Source: Chelydra serpentina
Taxonomy: Eukaryota > Chordata > Testudines > Chelydridae
Reading direction: 5' to 3'
Assembly: GCA_037349315.1 (NCBI GenBank)
Contig: JBAIAC010000059.1
Location: 4,242,001 to 4,306,000, forward strand
Length of the DNA stretch: 64,000 nucleotides
Made by a program: the position numbers and the translations under genes. Within the stretch, counting starts at the first letter, position 1; each line of letters opens with the position of its first letter. The notes under the pieces were generated by a model that did no database searches, had not been told where the DNA came from, and saw nothing but the letters and a program-made list of their open reading frames with translations. Shown one piece after another: positions 48,701 to 60,557 of this stretch.

Positions 48701-49540
48701 GACCGATCAGTGAAAGTGACAGTGACATTGGGAGGATTCTCTCACTTTCCAAGTACCCTAGCTGCTCGCTAATGAAAGATGGCGAGTTATATAAGAGTGG
48801 GAGATGTTTCTAGAAATGCACTGGTAGCCAGATGGAATCATAAGAAATTTCACAGGTGCAGTGTGACAGCCTTTTGAATCTGTCAAAAGAACACCTGGTA
48901 AGTAGTTCTTTAAACCCTCAGTCATTCAACAGAATGAGTGTGGATGCCTGGGGGAATTTGTTCACAAAAGGATGTAAAAGAAAAATTACCAGCTGGCATA
49001 GAAAAATACTTTACTTTAAAGTGAGGAGAAAAGGACTGGAGATGGGTAGCTGTGTGAGTTGTGGAAGAGAAACAGCAGATGACCCCATAGTTCTTATTTG
49101 TTTTTTGCTACTCTAAGTTATGCCATGCTTTCCTCTACGTGTCAAACTGTGATAATGTCAGTTTGACACTATCTCAAGTCTACAGTATCTCTTGTATGGT
49201 GCTGATGAGAATGATAACCTTCAAGTGTGAAGGAACAGAGGAAGAGAGAGAGAATGTTACAAGATCATACGTGGATTGATGTTGACGTATTCTGATGTTC
49301 TAGAAAGCAAAGCCTTCAGAAATAAATAAATCTCTTTCTCCGTGTTTCCCTGTAGGACTCATCTTCAGAAAGCAGTAGGTGATTCTTGTATAATGTAAAC
49401 CATGCAGAAGGCTTTGGCTCTGGGTTCTGATACAGTATGTGTACCAATAGTCAGTTAGTACAATTTGTTAGTGCTATAACAGACTGGGCAGTGATGAATT
49501 TTGAGGTCATTTAAAGCAATTTTAAACCACAGACTGCCTA
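45781..49540. other. no gene seen
   Basis: Mostly unique-looking sequence. Parts around 47380-47600 and 48660-48800 have a non-decayed texture (balanced composition, some CpGs, TAAT cores), but nothing specific can be named. No exon with splice sites was supported. Confidence 0.4.
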
Positions 49541-49695
49541 AAGCCCTGATTCAGCAAAGCACTTAAGCACGTGTTTAATTTTAAGCATGTGTTTGAGTCC
49601 ATCCTTATTCAGCAAAGTGCATGCTAAAATTCCATTCAAGTCAATGGGACTTCAAGTTAATTACATGCTTAAGTGGTTTGCTGAACTGGAGCTAA
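49540..49695. repeat. dispersed ancient repeat with CAAAGCACTTAAGCA motif
   Basis: Two internal variants of ATTCAGCAAAG...CTTAAGCA and a CAAGTCAATGGGACTTCAAG segment make a short partly inverted repeat. Related wording is found at 11925, 17805 and 17975. The family is not identified. Confidence 0.4.
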
Positions 49696-50089
49696 AGCTT
49701 TGGAAATATGTTGCAACCCCATAGTTGCTTTTTAAGGTCTCTTAAATGTATTTCTAATGTCAGACAACAGTTTCTGTATTGTACAGGGTATGCCATTAAA
49801 GAACACACTCTGTACTTCACACAGCCACTGCAACTGTTTTGTTGGCTAGTAATGTTCAAGATATGTTCCACTGACATCCTCTTTTCTAGCCTGTAGTAGA
49901 GAACTGCTGCCTGATTGGAATAGGGAGGAATAGGGAAGCTGCCAAAGTAAGTGCTGAAGCACAGTGTTCCTACATCGGTATTTCTACATCCAAGTGTGTG
50001 GAACACCAGTAAGCAAGGGCTACAACAAGCCGTTGGGTCACCAACAACAGCATAGAGACCAAAGTGTGGCAGTGTACTTGTCATGACAC
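49696..50089. other. no gene seen
   Basis: A minus-strand open frame spans most of this stretch into the next, but it has no domain, no splice context and ordinary composition. Confidence 0.4.
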
Positions 50090-50870
50090 ACAGGCCTTGA
50101 ACCTTGGTCCACAGAAACAACCACACTTCAGTCCTCCAGTTGACAGCCTCCTGACAACTGCTGACCCAGGACCCATGAAGCCGAGCCCCAGTTTGAGGCT
50201 CCATCCCTGATATCCTATTGGGGGAGTCCCAGGGCAGCCAATAGGCCTGCTGGCCGTACTTAAGCCAGCAAAGGGAACAGGAAGCTGTCCAAAGAACTTG
50301 GATTCACCCTCTGGACAGTGTTGTGCTTCCTGCTCCTACTCCTACTCCCCCAGCTTGACTTCCCAGCATCCTGTCCCGGATTGGCTCCTGCTCTCTGACT
50401 TGTGATTCTGATCTCTAGTTTGTCTTTTGCCTCTGACCCCATGGTATCCTGACTCCACCTGACTCTGGTTACCAGCTTGTGGTTCCGATCTCCAGTTTGT
50501 CTCCTGCTTCAGATCTCTTGGTATCCTGACCCAGCTGACTCTCAACTCCTTAGTGTGGTCTGACCACTAGGTCTGGCTTCCCACAACCTGGCCTTGACAG
50601 TACCTATGTGCTGCAAGCCTTTACGTGCAAGTTGATACTCCTGAGCTGGCTCTGTAACTTCATTTCCAGCCCACCACTCCATTCTTTCCACTATAAGACA
50701 GTATCTCATTCACTGGGTGTGGTCAGGATCCAGAGGTAGTTCCACCTCGAGGTTGACTGGCATAGCCATATTCTAGCTGATCACGATCCCTCTGCCTGCC
50801 TAGCTCCTCTTGCTACTGCTGCTCCCCCATCTACTTGCCTCTGTCTCAGAAATGACACTGCCAAAATCAC
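50090..50870. repeat. possible solo LTR or LTR fragment
   Basis: CT-rich sequence with a CAAT-like GCAGCCAATAGG (50233-50244) followed by a TACTTAAGCC TATA-like box, then an imperfect direct repeat of about 55 bases (50399-50454 and 50476-50531, period 77). This resembles U3-R-U5 of reptile LTR elements, but no clean termini or duplication were found. Confidence 0.35.
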
Positions 50871-51374
50871 TGCATCCTAGGTGCAAGGCTCCTGGACCTT
50901 ATTGGTTAATGCAGAAAACCTGATTATAATTTTCGGCCCAGAGTTCAGTCCTGGATACCTTCTCGGTGCTGTGAGTGGTATTATTAACTGAATAATCCTG
51001 CTTATCATAGGAATTACTAGAAATTAATCCTGAAAACTAGGCAGCTCAGTCCTCCAAGATTTTTCCTTCCTCTAATGATCTAGTCAAAGAATATTACCTA
51101 ATGCTAATAAATGTGGCTGGGTAATCATGTGTAAGAGCAGAAGTGGTAGATTGCAAAAATCTGATGTAAATGTATGTTACTTATATAGGACCTCAGTGGT
51201 TTGTGTAGCAATTTCCTTCTAGCCCAGTATCTTGTATTCTGACAGTGACCAATGCCATATGCTTTAAAGGGAATGAACAGAATAGGGCAACCATTAAGTG
51301 ATCTCTCCCCTGTTGTCCAATCCCAACATCTGGCAGTCAGAGGCTTAGGGACATCCAGAGCATGGCTTTGCATC
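50871..51374. other. no gene seen
   Basis: AT-rich sequence up to the end of a CR1 copy. Nothing recognised. Confidence 0.4.
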
Positions 51375-53655
51375 TCTGACCATCTTGGCTAACAGACACT
51401 GATGGACCTGTCCTCAATGAACTTATCTAGTTCTTTTTTTAATCCAGTTATAGTTTTGGCCTTCGCAACATCCCCTGGCAATGAGTTCTACAGGTTGACT
51501 GTGCATTGTGTGAAGAAGTACTTCCTAATGTTTGTGTTAAACCTGCTGCCTATTAATTTCATTGGGCAACCCCTAGTTCTTGTGTTGTGAAGGAGTAAAT
51601 AACACTTCCTTATTCACTTTCTCAACACCATGATTTTATAGGCCTCTATCGTATATCCCCCTCCTTAGTTGCCTCTTTTCCAAGCTGAATAGTCCCAGTC
51701 TTTTTAATTTCTCCTCATATGGATGTTGTTCCATACCATTAATCATTTTTGTTGCCCTTCTCTGTACCTTTTCCATTTCTAATGTATCTTTTTTTGAGAT
51801 GGAACAACCACAACTGCACATAGTATTAAAGATATGGGTATACCATGGATTTATATAGTGACATTATGATATATTTCTGTCTTATTATCTATCCCTTTCC
51901 TTATGGTTCCTAACATTCTGTTAGCTTTTTCGACTACGGCTGCACGTTGAGTGGATGTTTTCAGAGAACTGTCCACAGTGACTCCAAGATCTCTTTCTTG
52001 AGTGGTAACAGCTAATTTAGACCCCCATCATTTTGCATGTACAGTTGGAATTATGTTTTCCAATATGCACTACTTTGTATTTATCAACATTACATTTCAG
52101 CTGCCATTTTGTTGCCCAATGACCTAGTCTTGTGAGATCCCTTTGAAACTCTTCGCAGTCTGCTTTGGACCTAACTATCTTGTGTAATTTTGTATCCTCA
52201 TTTGCCATCTCACTATTTACCTCTTTTTCCAGATCATTTATGAATATGTTGAACAGACTGGTCCCAGTACAAATCTCTGGGGACACCTCTATTTACCTCA
52301 CCCCACTGCGAAAACTGACCATTTATTCCTACCCTTTGTTTCCTGTCTTTTAACCAGTTACTGATCCAAGAAAGGATCTTCCCTCTTATCCGATGAGTGC
52401 TTATTTTGCTTAAGAGCTTTTGATGAGGGAGCTTGTCAAAGGATTATTGAAAGTCTAAGTACATTATATCCATTGGATCACCCTTGTCCACATGTTTGTT
52501 TGACCCCCGCTTCAAAGAATTCTTTTAGATCAGTGAGGCATGATTTTTCTTTACAAAGGCCATGTTGACTCTTCCCCAAGAAATCATGTTAATCTATGTG
52601 TCTGACAATTCTGTTCTTTACTATAGTTTCTATCAATTTGCATGATACTGAAGTTAGGCTTGTAATTGCCAGGATCATCTCTGGAGCCTTTTTTAAATAA
52701 TTGGTATCACATTAGCTATCCTCCAGTCATCTGGTACAGAAGTTGTTTTAAATGATAGGTTACACACCACAGTTAGTACTGGAATTTCATATTTGAGTTC
52801 CTTCAGAACACTTAGGTGAATACCATCTGGTCCTAGTGACTTCTTACTGTTTAATTTATCAATTTATGCCAAAACCTACTCTACTGACACCTCAATATGG
52901 GACAGTTCCTCAGATTGTCACTTAAAAAGAATGGCTCAGGTGTGGAAATTTTTCTCACATCCTCTCCAGTGAAGACCGATGCAAAGAATTCATTAAGGGC
53001 ATGTCTTCACTGGCAACGTTAAAGTGCTGCCGCGGTAACTCTTTAATGTGGCTTGTGTAGTCGCGGCACAGCGCTGGGAGAGAGCTTTCCCACCACTCTA
53101 AAAAACCCACCTCCATGAGGGGCATAGCTCCCAGCGCTGGTGCACTGTCTTTACTGGCACTTTACAGCGCTGAAACTTGCAGCGCTCAGGGGTTTTTCCA
53201 CACCACTGAATGAGAAAGTTGTAGCGCTGTAAAGTGCCAGTGTAGACAAGCCCTTAGCTTCTCTGAAATGGCCTTGTCCTCCTTGAGTGCTCCTTTAGCA
53301 CCTCAATCATCCAGGACCCCCACTGATTGTTTGGCAGGCTTCCTTCTTCGGATATACTTTAAAATATTTTTTCTGTTAGTTTTTGAGTCATTTGGTATTT
53401 GCTCTTCAAATTCTTTTTTGGCCTGCCTAATTGTACTCCTACACTTGACTTGCCATAGTTCATGCTTTTTTTTTTTTTTAAAGGATTTTTTTTGCCTCTA
53501 ACCACTTCTTTTACTCTGTTTTTTAGCCATGGTGCCAATTTTTTGGTCCTCTTATTATTCTCTTTAATTTGGGGTATACATTTAATTTGAGCCTCTATTA
53601 TGGTGTTTTTTAAAAGTTTCCATGCAGCTTGCAGGCATTTCAGTCTTGTGATTTG
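51375..53655 (-). repeat. CR1 LINE, long 3' copy (interrupted by a MITE)
   Basis: The minus strand gives broken reverse transcriptase and C-terminal ORF2 segments: LFNIFINDLEKEVNSEMA and LTRLGHWATKWQLKCNVDK (52030-52280), then [17 protein letters not shown] and [14 protein letters not shown] (51640-51800). The untranslated end lies toward 51375. Upstream RT sequence extends to about 53655 on the other side of a MITE at 52996-53254. It has many stops. This is the longest CR1 copy in the window. Confidence 0.88.
52996..53254 (+). mobile_element. TA-flanked MITE nested in CR1
   Basis: The ends are inverted: AGGGCATGTCTTCACTGGCA at the left and TGCCAGTGTAGACAAGCCCT at the right, with TA on both sides (52994-52995, 53255-53256). 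The interior contains AGCGCTG motifs in both orientations (CAGCGCTGGGAG, CTCCCAGCGCTGG, TTACAGCGCTG, GTAGCGCTGTAA), so it folds on itself. The CR1 sequence reads on without loss on either side. Confidence 0.9.
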
Positions 53656-54516
53656 TGATTGTTGCTTCCCCGATAATTGGTGGAAGCCCTTTTGTGTGTG
53701 GATGCAAGGTATTTTTCAATCAATTGAGGGGAGAACAATAGTGTAACGTCTGTATTGTAGACATAGGGTTGTGTGAGTCACATTGCCTCTCAGGGCTCCC
53801 CCTGGGATTGTGTGGTTTATGGAATACCTCCGACACAGGATTGTACTGAAGAGCACAATCTAGCCTTTTGTAAGTACAATCATTTAAACTAATTTCTCCC
53901 TATATAATATTTTGCTGCCTATATTTAGGAAATATCTGAGGATTTCATATTGGTGCATAATATTCTCTTCTTTCTCTCATTCCAATTAAGTAAGCTGCTT
54001 TCCTAAAATAATTTGTATCAGAATGATTTATTATCAGCATATGTTGCAACAAAGCCATTTCTCATCATGATATAATACAGTTCTTAAACAATATGATAGG
54101 AAGAAAGGTCTTTAATCCCTGTAATGTGAAAATGCTAGGATGGACATAATATTACTTAGCTTAACTACAGTGTGTTAATGCTAAATGGAAATACTTGTTT
54201 CAAAATAGTTTGGACTCTGCATTTAATTTTCACATGAAGATGTTTGCTATGCGGTAAACAATATTGAGTTAGTCATAAACTAAGCTGAATTACCTTTCAC
54301 TCTGTAGTACTTTGGCGGCTACTTGTGCGTATCTGTAGTTAGTGTTTTGAATGCAAGATTTGTATATATGATGGGTTGGAGACCAAATACAGGACTAGAG
54401 TAATAGAATCACAGATTTAAGACCAGTAGGAACCACTTTGATAATCTATTCTGACTTGTGTGTATGTGTACAGAACAATGTGTAGCATAGATGCTGCACA
54501 GAGAAGGAATTGAGCC
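53656..54516. other. no gene seen
   Basis: AT-rich sequence without recognisable features. Confidence 0.45.
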
Positions 54517-54518
54517 TA

Positions 54519-54790
54519 AGACCTTGTCTACACTACCAGGGTAAGTCGACCTAAGTTACGCTACTCCAGTTACGTGAATAACATAGTTGGAGTCGATGTA
54601 GTTTAGCTCAACTTATTGCAGTGTCTACACTGCGCTGCATCAACGGGAGATGCTCGTCTTGTTCTGGTGGAGTATTGAGCCAGAGAGCACTTTGGGGTTG
54701 ATTTAGCGGGTCTTCGCTAGACCTGCTAAATCAACACCTCCCTGCATTGATTGCAGCAGCATCAATTCCCAGTAAGTGTAGACATGGCCT
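54519..54790 (+). mobile_element. TA-type MITE
   Basis: The ends are inverted: AGACCTTGTCTACACT at the left and AGTGTAGACATGGCCT at the right. The flanks are TA (54517-54518) and CA, a decayed TA. The interior shares the GTCGAC/TTACGTGAATAA wording with the element at 25971, so the two are related. Confidence 0.8.
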
Positions 54791-55528
54791 CAGACAGGCA
54801 TGATATCTTCAATGTTCCTTGCTTATTCCAGTGGTGTCATGATCTGCACTGGCCCCTACTGGGAGTAGATTTTCTCCTCCCGGGCTGGCTCAGCTGCACT
54901 GACAGGCTTATTGGGGGGCTGAGCCAATGCCCTGCCTACTTTCTACCCATTTCACTGAGGGGTACAATGTATTGAAAACTGTTAAAATTACAAGCTATCA
55001 CTTCAAGTTTATAAGTGGTTTCAAGGAGGAGGAGGAGGTCTTCAGCACCTATTCCAGCATTGGTTGAAATCACATAGCAATGTGTATGTATGTGTGGGGA
55101 AAGCACCAGTTTTGTTACATCTGTAGTATTATTACCCATGCCCATTACAGGTGAGGGGTCTTCTCCCTCTTATGGCCTGGGTACATAGGCTGGGCCACAA
55201 TCTGGCTCACGGTGAAATGGAAAAGGACAATGATAAGCTTTAGTTGATCTATTATCTCATAAAAAACAACAACAAAATGTTAATTTTAATCTTGATTGAG
55301 TCATAATTAAAAAAAGCTGCACAAATCAAATAAGGAGTTTAATTTCCTAATTTGTTTTTAATCCCCCCTAATCAATTTCATCCCTGTTATATTTTCTTGC
55401 CTTTCTGTCTATAATTACACACGTTATTAGAACTGGCAAGATGACGTACAGATGCTTCATAGAGGAACCCAACCAATGTTGACTCTATTCCCCTAATGTA
55501 CAGAATGCTAAGTCAGTGATGTTTGGTT
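54791..55528. other. no gene seen
   Basis: Unique-looking, AT-rich, with a GGA triplet run at 55027-55039. No exon. Confidence 0.4.
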
Positions 55529-55536
55529 GTCAGAAT

Positions 55537-56112
55537 CAGGGCTGGCTCTGGCTTTTTTGCCGCCCCCAGGCAAAAAAGCCGCTTGCAGCCCCGCTCCCCT
55601 GGCTGGGGCGCCGGCGGGGAGCGCAGCATGCCAGCGGCCCCGCTCTCCCCCCGGACGGAGCGCCCCATCCGGGGGGAGGGCGGTCTTCCCGGTTGAGTGG
55701 CTGAGGGATGGCGGCATTCCCGCGGCCCCGCTCTCCCCCTGGCCAGAGCGCCGGGGGGAGGGCGGCTTGAGTGCTATGGGGAGGTCGGCTTGCCGGCGGC
55801 CCTGCTCTCCCCCCAGGCTGAAGCGCCCCGGCTGGAGGGAGGGCGGCTTGCCCGCAGCCCCGCTCTCCTCCCGGCTGAGGGTGGCTTGAGGGGGCCCCGC
55901 GGCAAGAGAAGAGCGGCGGAGCGGCGGACCTGCCCCCCATTGCCGCCGCCGCGGGTGAAAATGGGGCAGCAGTCAGAGTCCCGCGGCGGCAATTTGGCGG
56001 CGGGAAGAGTGGACCTGCCGCCGAATTGCCGCCGGGGGACTCGAACTGCCGCCCCATTCTCGATGCCACCCCAAGCACCAGCTTGGAAAGCTGGTGCCTG
56101 GAGCCGGCCCTG
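55537..56112 (+). mobile_element. hAT-like MITE (CAGGGCTGGCTCTG family), long CpG-rich copy
   Basis: Perfect 8-bp duplication GTCAGAAT (55529-55536, 56113-56120). The ends are CAGGGCTGGCTCTG and CGGAGCCGGCCCTG-like at the right. The 576-bp interior is extremely GC- and CpG-rich with repeated GGGGGGAG, CCGGC and GCTCTCCCCC units. Long open frames occur on both strands only because AT-rich stop codons are scarce. It lies about 0.6 kb upstream of the large KIAA1549L exon. Confidence 0.92.
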
Positions 56113-56169
56113 GTCAGAATCCATTCCCTCTGTATAGCTGCTTCTAAACCCTAACATCTTTCATAATAT

Positions 56170-56340
56170 TTTGAGAGGCAAGGTGGGTGAAGTAATATCT
56201 TTTATTGAACCAGCTTTTGTTGGTGGGAGAGACAAGCATTTGAGCTTCTCTCTCACCAGCAGAAGCCGGTCCAATAAAATATATTACCTCACCCACCCTG
56301 TGTCTATAATATCCTGGAACCAACACAGTTACAAATACGC
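56170..56340. repeat. inverted-repeat retroposon-like element
   Basis: The arm at 56177-56225 (GGTGGGTGAAGTAATATC, TTTATTGAACCAGC) is mirrored by the arm at 56262-56303 (CCGGTCCAATAAAATATATT, ACCTCACCCACC), giving a large hairpin. The loop carries TCTCTCACCAGC/GGTGGGAGAGAC. The end reads ATATCCTGGAACCAACACAG. This is a dispersed reptile repeat by appearance. Confidence 0.7.
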
Positions 56341-56714
56341 TGCATATAATATTTTGACACAGTATGAAGATAACATCAGAAGTTGTCTCAAGTGCAACAA
56401 GTTATCTTCCTAGTACGTTAAGCCATCCTAGTTTATGAGCAATATCAGTAATTATTTTGTATTATCACTCTGAGTAAAGCTTGGCGTTATCCTTTATTTT
56501 TCTGTATAATGAAACAATGAGAAAGTTATCTCACATTGCACTTCTCATATTCATATTTTTTAACTTTCTCTGATTGTTTATTCATTATGTCCTTCCAACA
56601 CAGAGAAATAAGTCATTTACCTAGGATTAAACATTTCCTGTTCAGATTCACTGGTGTAGTGTATCAAGATAACACATTTTTTGCAAAATATTCATTTTAA
56701 TTATTGTTTTACAG
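56341..56714 (+). other. end of intron before the large exon
   Basis: AT-rich sequence ending in a pyrimidine-rich ATTATTGTTTTACAG acceptor at 56714. No gene elements other than the acceptor were seen. Confidence 0.65.
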
Positions 56715-59700
56715 GTACCAAACAACACCAAATAAATGTTGCCCCCTCTACAGAGTCTCCTAACTGGAGATCTATATTTTCACCAACATGGCCTTCAACA
56801 GAAATTAAGTCTTCCTCAATGGCTGACATGTCAATGAGACAGACATTGGAGAATGCAAACTTGCTTCAAATAATAAAAACAACACTGACTGGCGCCAGAA
56901 CTATGGATCAAACTAATTTTTCGCCCACTCTTTACCAAGGCAGTGGAAATAGTGCATCCCAGGAGCCTTCCGAGGTTTCAGCTGAATCACCAGTGAGGTC
57001 ACCATCTCAAGATGTAGATGAAACAGCTGTTGTATCAGGTTTGCCTCAAATCGGTATGTTTGCCACATTGTCCACAAAACCATCAATGACACATTCAAGT
57101 ACTGCTGTGCCATCTCAGCTAAAATCATTAAAAACACCCTCCATTTCAAAAGAAAGCACATCAGGATCAGACATTCTTGCAACTGTTCCATCACCATCAT
57201 TTTCTTCATTGGTAATACAATCACCTCATACCATTATCTTTTCTAAGTTGACTGTACTATCCACCAAAGTGCCTTTATCCACAGATACTGAAAGTTCCTT
57301 CCACGTAGATTCAACTGACTCTCATTTTAGTGCAAGCAGAGATAATCCACCAAGCACAGTCACTGCTGTAAATTCCAGTACAGTGAATCACACATTATTC
57401 AGAAGGGGTCCCAAAGAGGTTACGGGTACCACATCACTTAATAGCTTTGGATCAACAATGATACATTCCACACAGACAATGGGAAGAGTGTCACCCTCAG
57501 AAAGTATCTCCCTACTATCTGCACACTCTCCTACTTCTCTGTCAGTAATATCCTCTCAGTCTTCGCTACCAATAGCTTCTGAAACTGTGTCATGGCATCC
57601 TACTGAAAGAACTTCATTGTCTCACTCAACAGATAACGTGTCTTCTTCTGGAGCAATACCCACCAATCTGCCATTCAAGGCAGTGGTGACTGACAGAGAG
57701 AATGACGTCAGCCCAGCTGCATCATCACAAGCTTTTAATAGTAAATCAGAGATTCCAATGGTTAGTACTTCATTCTTTCATACCGTGGGCACTATATCTG
57801 CATTACCAAAAGTGACGAGTCATCAGTCTTCCACATCAACTAATGACATGTCGGGTTCTACCAAGGCAATATTTTTATCACCAGCTTCTAATAGCTCAAT
57901 GGGAGTCTCCCATTCAACAGAAAATAGGTCTTCCTTTACTATGCCAAGAACATTTATTTCAGATGCAATAAGCACTAGCAATGCAGTAATTCCGCCACCA
58001 GCACCTACAAGTATGTCAGACTTTCTTTTCAGAAAAACCACACTTCCTTATTTAACAGATAAAGAATCTTCCTTAATAACTGTGACAAATCATACCTTTA
58101 ATATTATAGCACATACTAACAATGCAACAAATTCAACACCAGCCTATGAGAACACTTCTACGTTCCCTCTAATAAATATTTCGTCCCTTCGCTCAGCAGT
58201 GTCAATCAGTCAAGCTTTTGGAAAAGAGGTAACTGAAACAGTTGAGGCCAATACAGTGGTATTAAGAAGTGATTTTGAACATACTTTGCAACCTTCTGAT
58301 GGCTCATCAGTTAGAGAGGCGTCCCATCAGTCTTTCGAAACAGGTAGTACAGCCAAAGTGTACACCAACATAGATGCTAACAATGTCCTTTCTCATGGAT
58401 CTCAACGTTCCAGAGTTTCTCCAGAAACTCAAGCCAGCAAACACACAACAGGAAAAATGCTGCCTGAAAGTATTTTGAAAACAGAAATAATCGGTTCTGT
58501 TATTACATCTGCAGTATCATTACCTACTCCCAATACAGGCCTTTCAAAATCTGTGTTCACTATTAAAGATACACCTGCTATTCATAATTCTACAACTTCA
58601 CAGCTTTCAGCTATTAATGGAAAAAGTCCAGCTGTAGACTTACCAGAAAATGAAGAAACAAATACAGGAGTATTCACCATTGTCACTCCACATATAGAAT
58701 ATGCCCCTCTACCAGCTTTAAATAAACCTGATTTTACCACTGATCAAGTTTCAACCACAGACGATACAAAACCATGGACCTCTATTGTGCCTTCAAAATT
58801 ATATGCATTGCCATCATTTGTTCCAGCAACAGAAGCCCCACACAGCCCAGCATCAGCTTTCTCTAGTATTTCAAATGCTGCCTCTGAAAGCAGTTTAGAT
58901 ACTACAAAGATGCCTATAATCACTGCTTCAGCTTCTGAATGGACTACTACAGCCATGCTTACTTCAGCTGGTGTTAGTGTTCTGTCAGTAAAAGAAACAA
59001 CCAACATTCCAATAATAGAAGTTTCTCCGAGCACTTCTTCATTAGAAACTGGGTATCACGCCCCATATTCAACAATTTCAGCTCTGAAACAGCAAATAAA
59101 TGTTACAAACAAACAAACTGCTTCTATCTCTGTAACTTTAGAAACATCTACATCTGCAACATCTAATGAAAATGTTTCAACTTCACCATTGACTGAAATT
59201 AAGTCTCCTAATTTCACACAATTTAACATACATTCATCCACCCTGGAAATGTCTAGTGTTCAGTATTCGCCCCATGCTACCACTACAGGACTACCTGTAG
59301 CCCAGTCAAAAAAAGATACTGACACAATTCAAAATGTTACTGAATTCTTCACTATCAGGGACACTAATTTCACTGCAAACTTTGAAATATCCCCCCATCT
59401 GTATTTGCCTAGTGTGAAGGATTTTGCAACTGATGATAGCACTCTGAAATCTCAGACAACCCATGGTAAAAATGTCTATTCATCAACAAAAGCCTTATAC
59501 ACAACACCATCTGAGCTACCATTGGCTTCTCAATTCACTGACAATTTGATTGTCTCAGCTAATAATGAAATTAGTTCTATCAATGGTACACAACCAACAA
59601 TTTCTTCCTCTCCAATAGCCAAACAATCTTCAAGCTCAACAACGATATCTATTCTAACTACAGAAAAATACATGGCTTCTGGAAATTTGACAGACTTTAC

Positions 59701-60557
59701 AAACAGCTCTATTTCAGAACCACCTCGTCACTTGACTAGCGTTATTCAAAAACAAGCTACGTTTAGTACAGAGAGGTGGCATGCAAATGGTACAGGTGAC
59801 ATTCTAATTACAGTTGCTGTACCTAATGAAGCTACCAATGGCACCTCATCGCAAACACATACCACCAATGCTTTGCAGTCAGTCATCATAACTTCTGTCC
59901 ATGCATCACCAACACAAATAACCTCTGCTTTTTTGCCAACAACCAACTTTACCCATTCTGTCATTACAGTGCTACCTTCAGTGTCGGCGGGTGCAGTACC
60001 TACAGTAGCAACTTCAGAAGCAAAATCAGTAACAGGAAAATCTGCACCAACTTCGTCCTTTTTTTCTAGAGGCACTGAAAATGCACCCTTGCTGTCTGTG
60101 ACAGCATTAAGCACATTGATATCAACACTAGCAAAAAATAACAGTGCCTCAAAAATGACACCGACAGTAGCAGCACATACAAACTTTCCGTTTGCACCAA
60201 GACACACACCTACATTATCCCCCCACACCACTGTTATGTTTCTAACCAATAAAGTGAGTACAGTCACAGCTTCCACACTGACATCCATAACACACACACA
60301 AAGACAGATAGAAACCACAGTACCTGACACCAAGAAATTCACAAGCTCAGAAATCACTAAAACATCAACTGCATATCCACTGACAATTACAGCAGCTCTG
60401 ACATCTATTACAGCATCAGCGAAAACAACTAGGCTCCCCCCTGCGCCAGTGGAAAACAATTCTGCTGCTCCTACAACCGCAATTGCAACTTTCGCTAATG
60501 TGACAACAGTTCCCCCTCCAGAATGCCAGCTGTCCAGTAACCTTATGGTTAAATCAG
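56715..60557 (+). CDS. KIAA1549L: KIAA1549L-like protein, large mucin-like exon
   Basis: An internal exon of 3843 nt, bounded by the acceptor TTTTACAG at 56714 and the donor AAATCAG/GTATGG at 60557. It enters and leaves in phase 1. It encodes about 1280 residues, very rich in Ser, Thr, Pro and Ala with many N-x-S/T sequons (e.g. NSSTVNHT, NVSSS, NATNST). It has no membrane helix and almost no Cys until ECQLSSN at the end. This is a mucin-like ectodomain, expected to be heavily O-glycosylated and outside the cell. The last ~60 residues (from 60377, PLTITAALTSITAS..TRLPP) resemble, from memory, the end of the same exon in KIAA1549L. KIAA1549 is the alternative. The first, signal-peptide exon lies upstream of the window, or in unrecognised form. 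The reading frame continues to a stop at 60616 only if the donor is ignored. Function of the family is poorly known. Confidence 0.85.

Noticed and set aside
49692..50204. 170-codon minus-strand open frame
   Set aside because: No recognisable domain or splice sites. It runs across a repeat and ordinary sequence.
55536..56078. 180-codon minus-strand and 146-codon plus-strand open frames
   Set aside because: They lie wholly inside a GC-rich hAT MITE with target duplications. Open frames come from composition.
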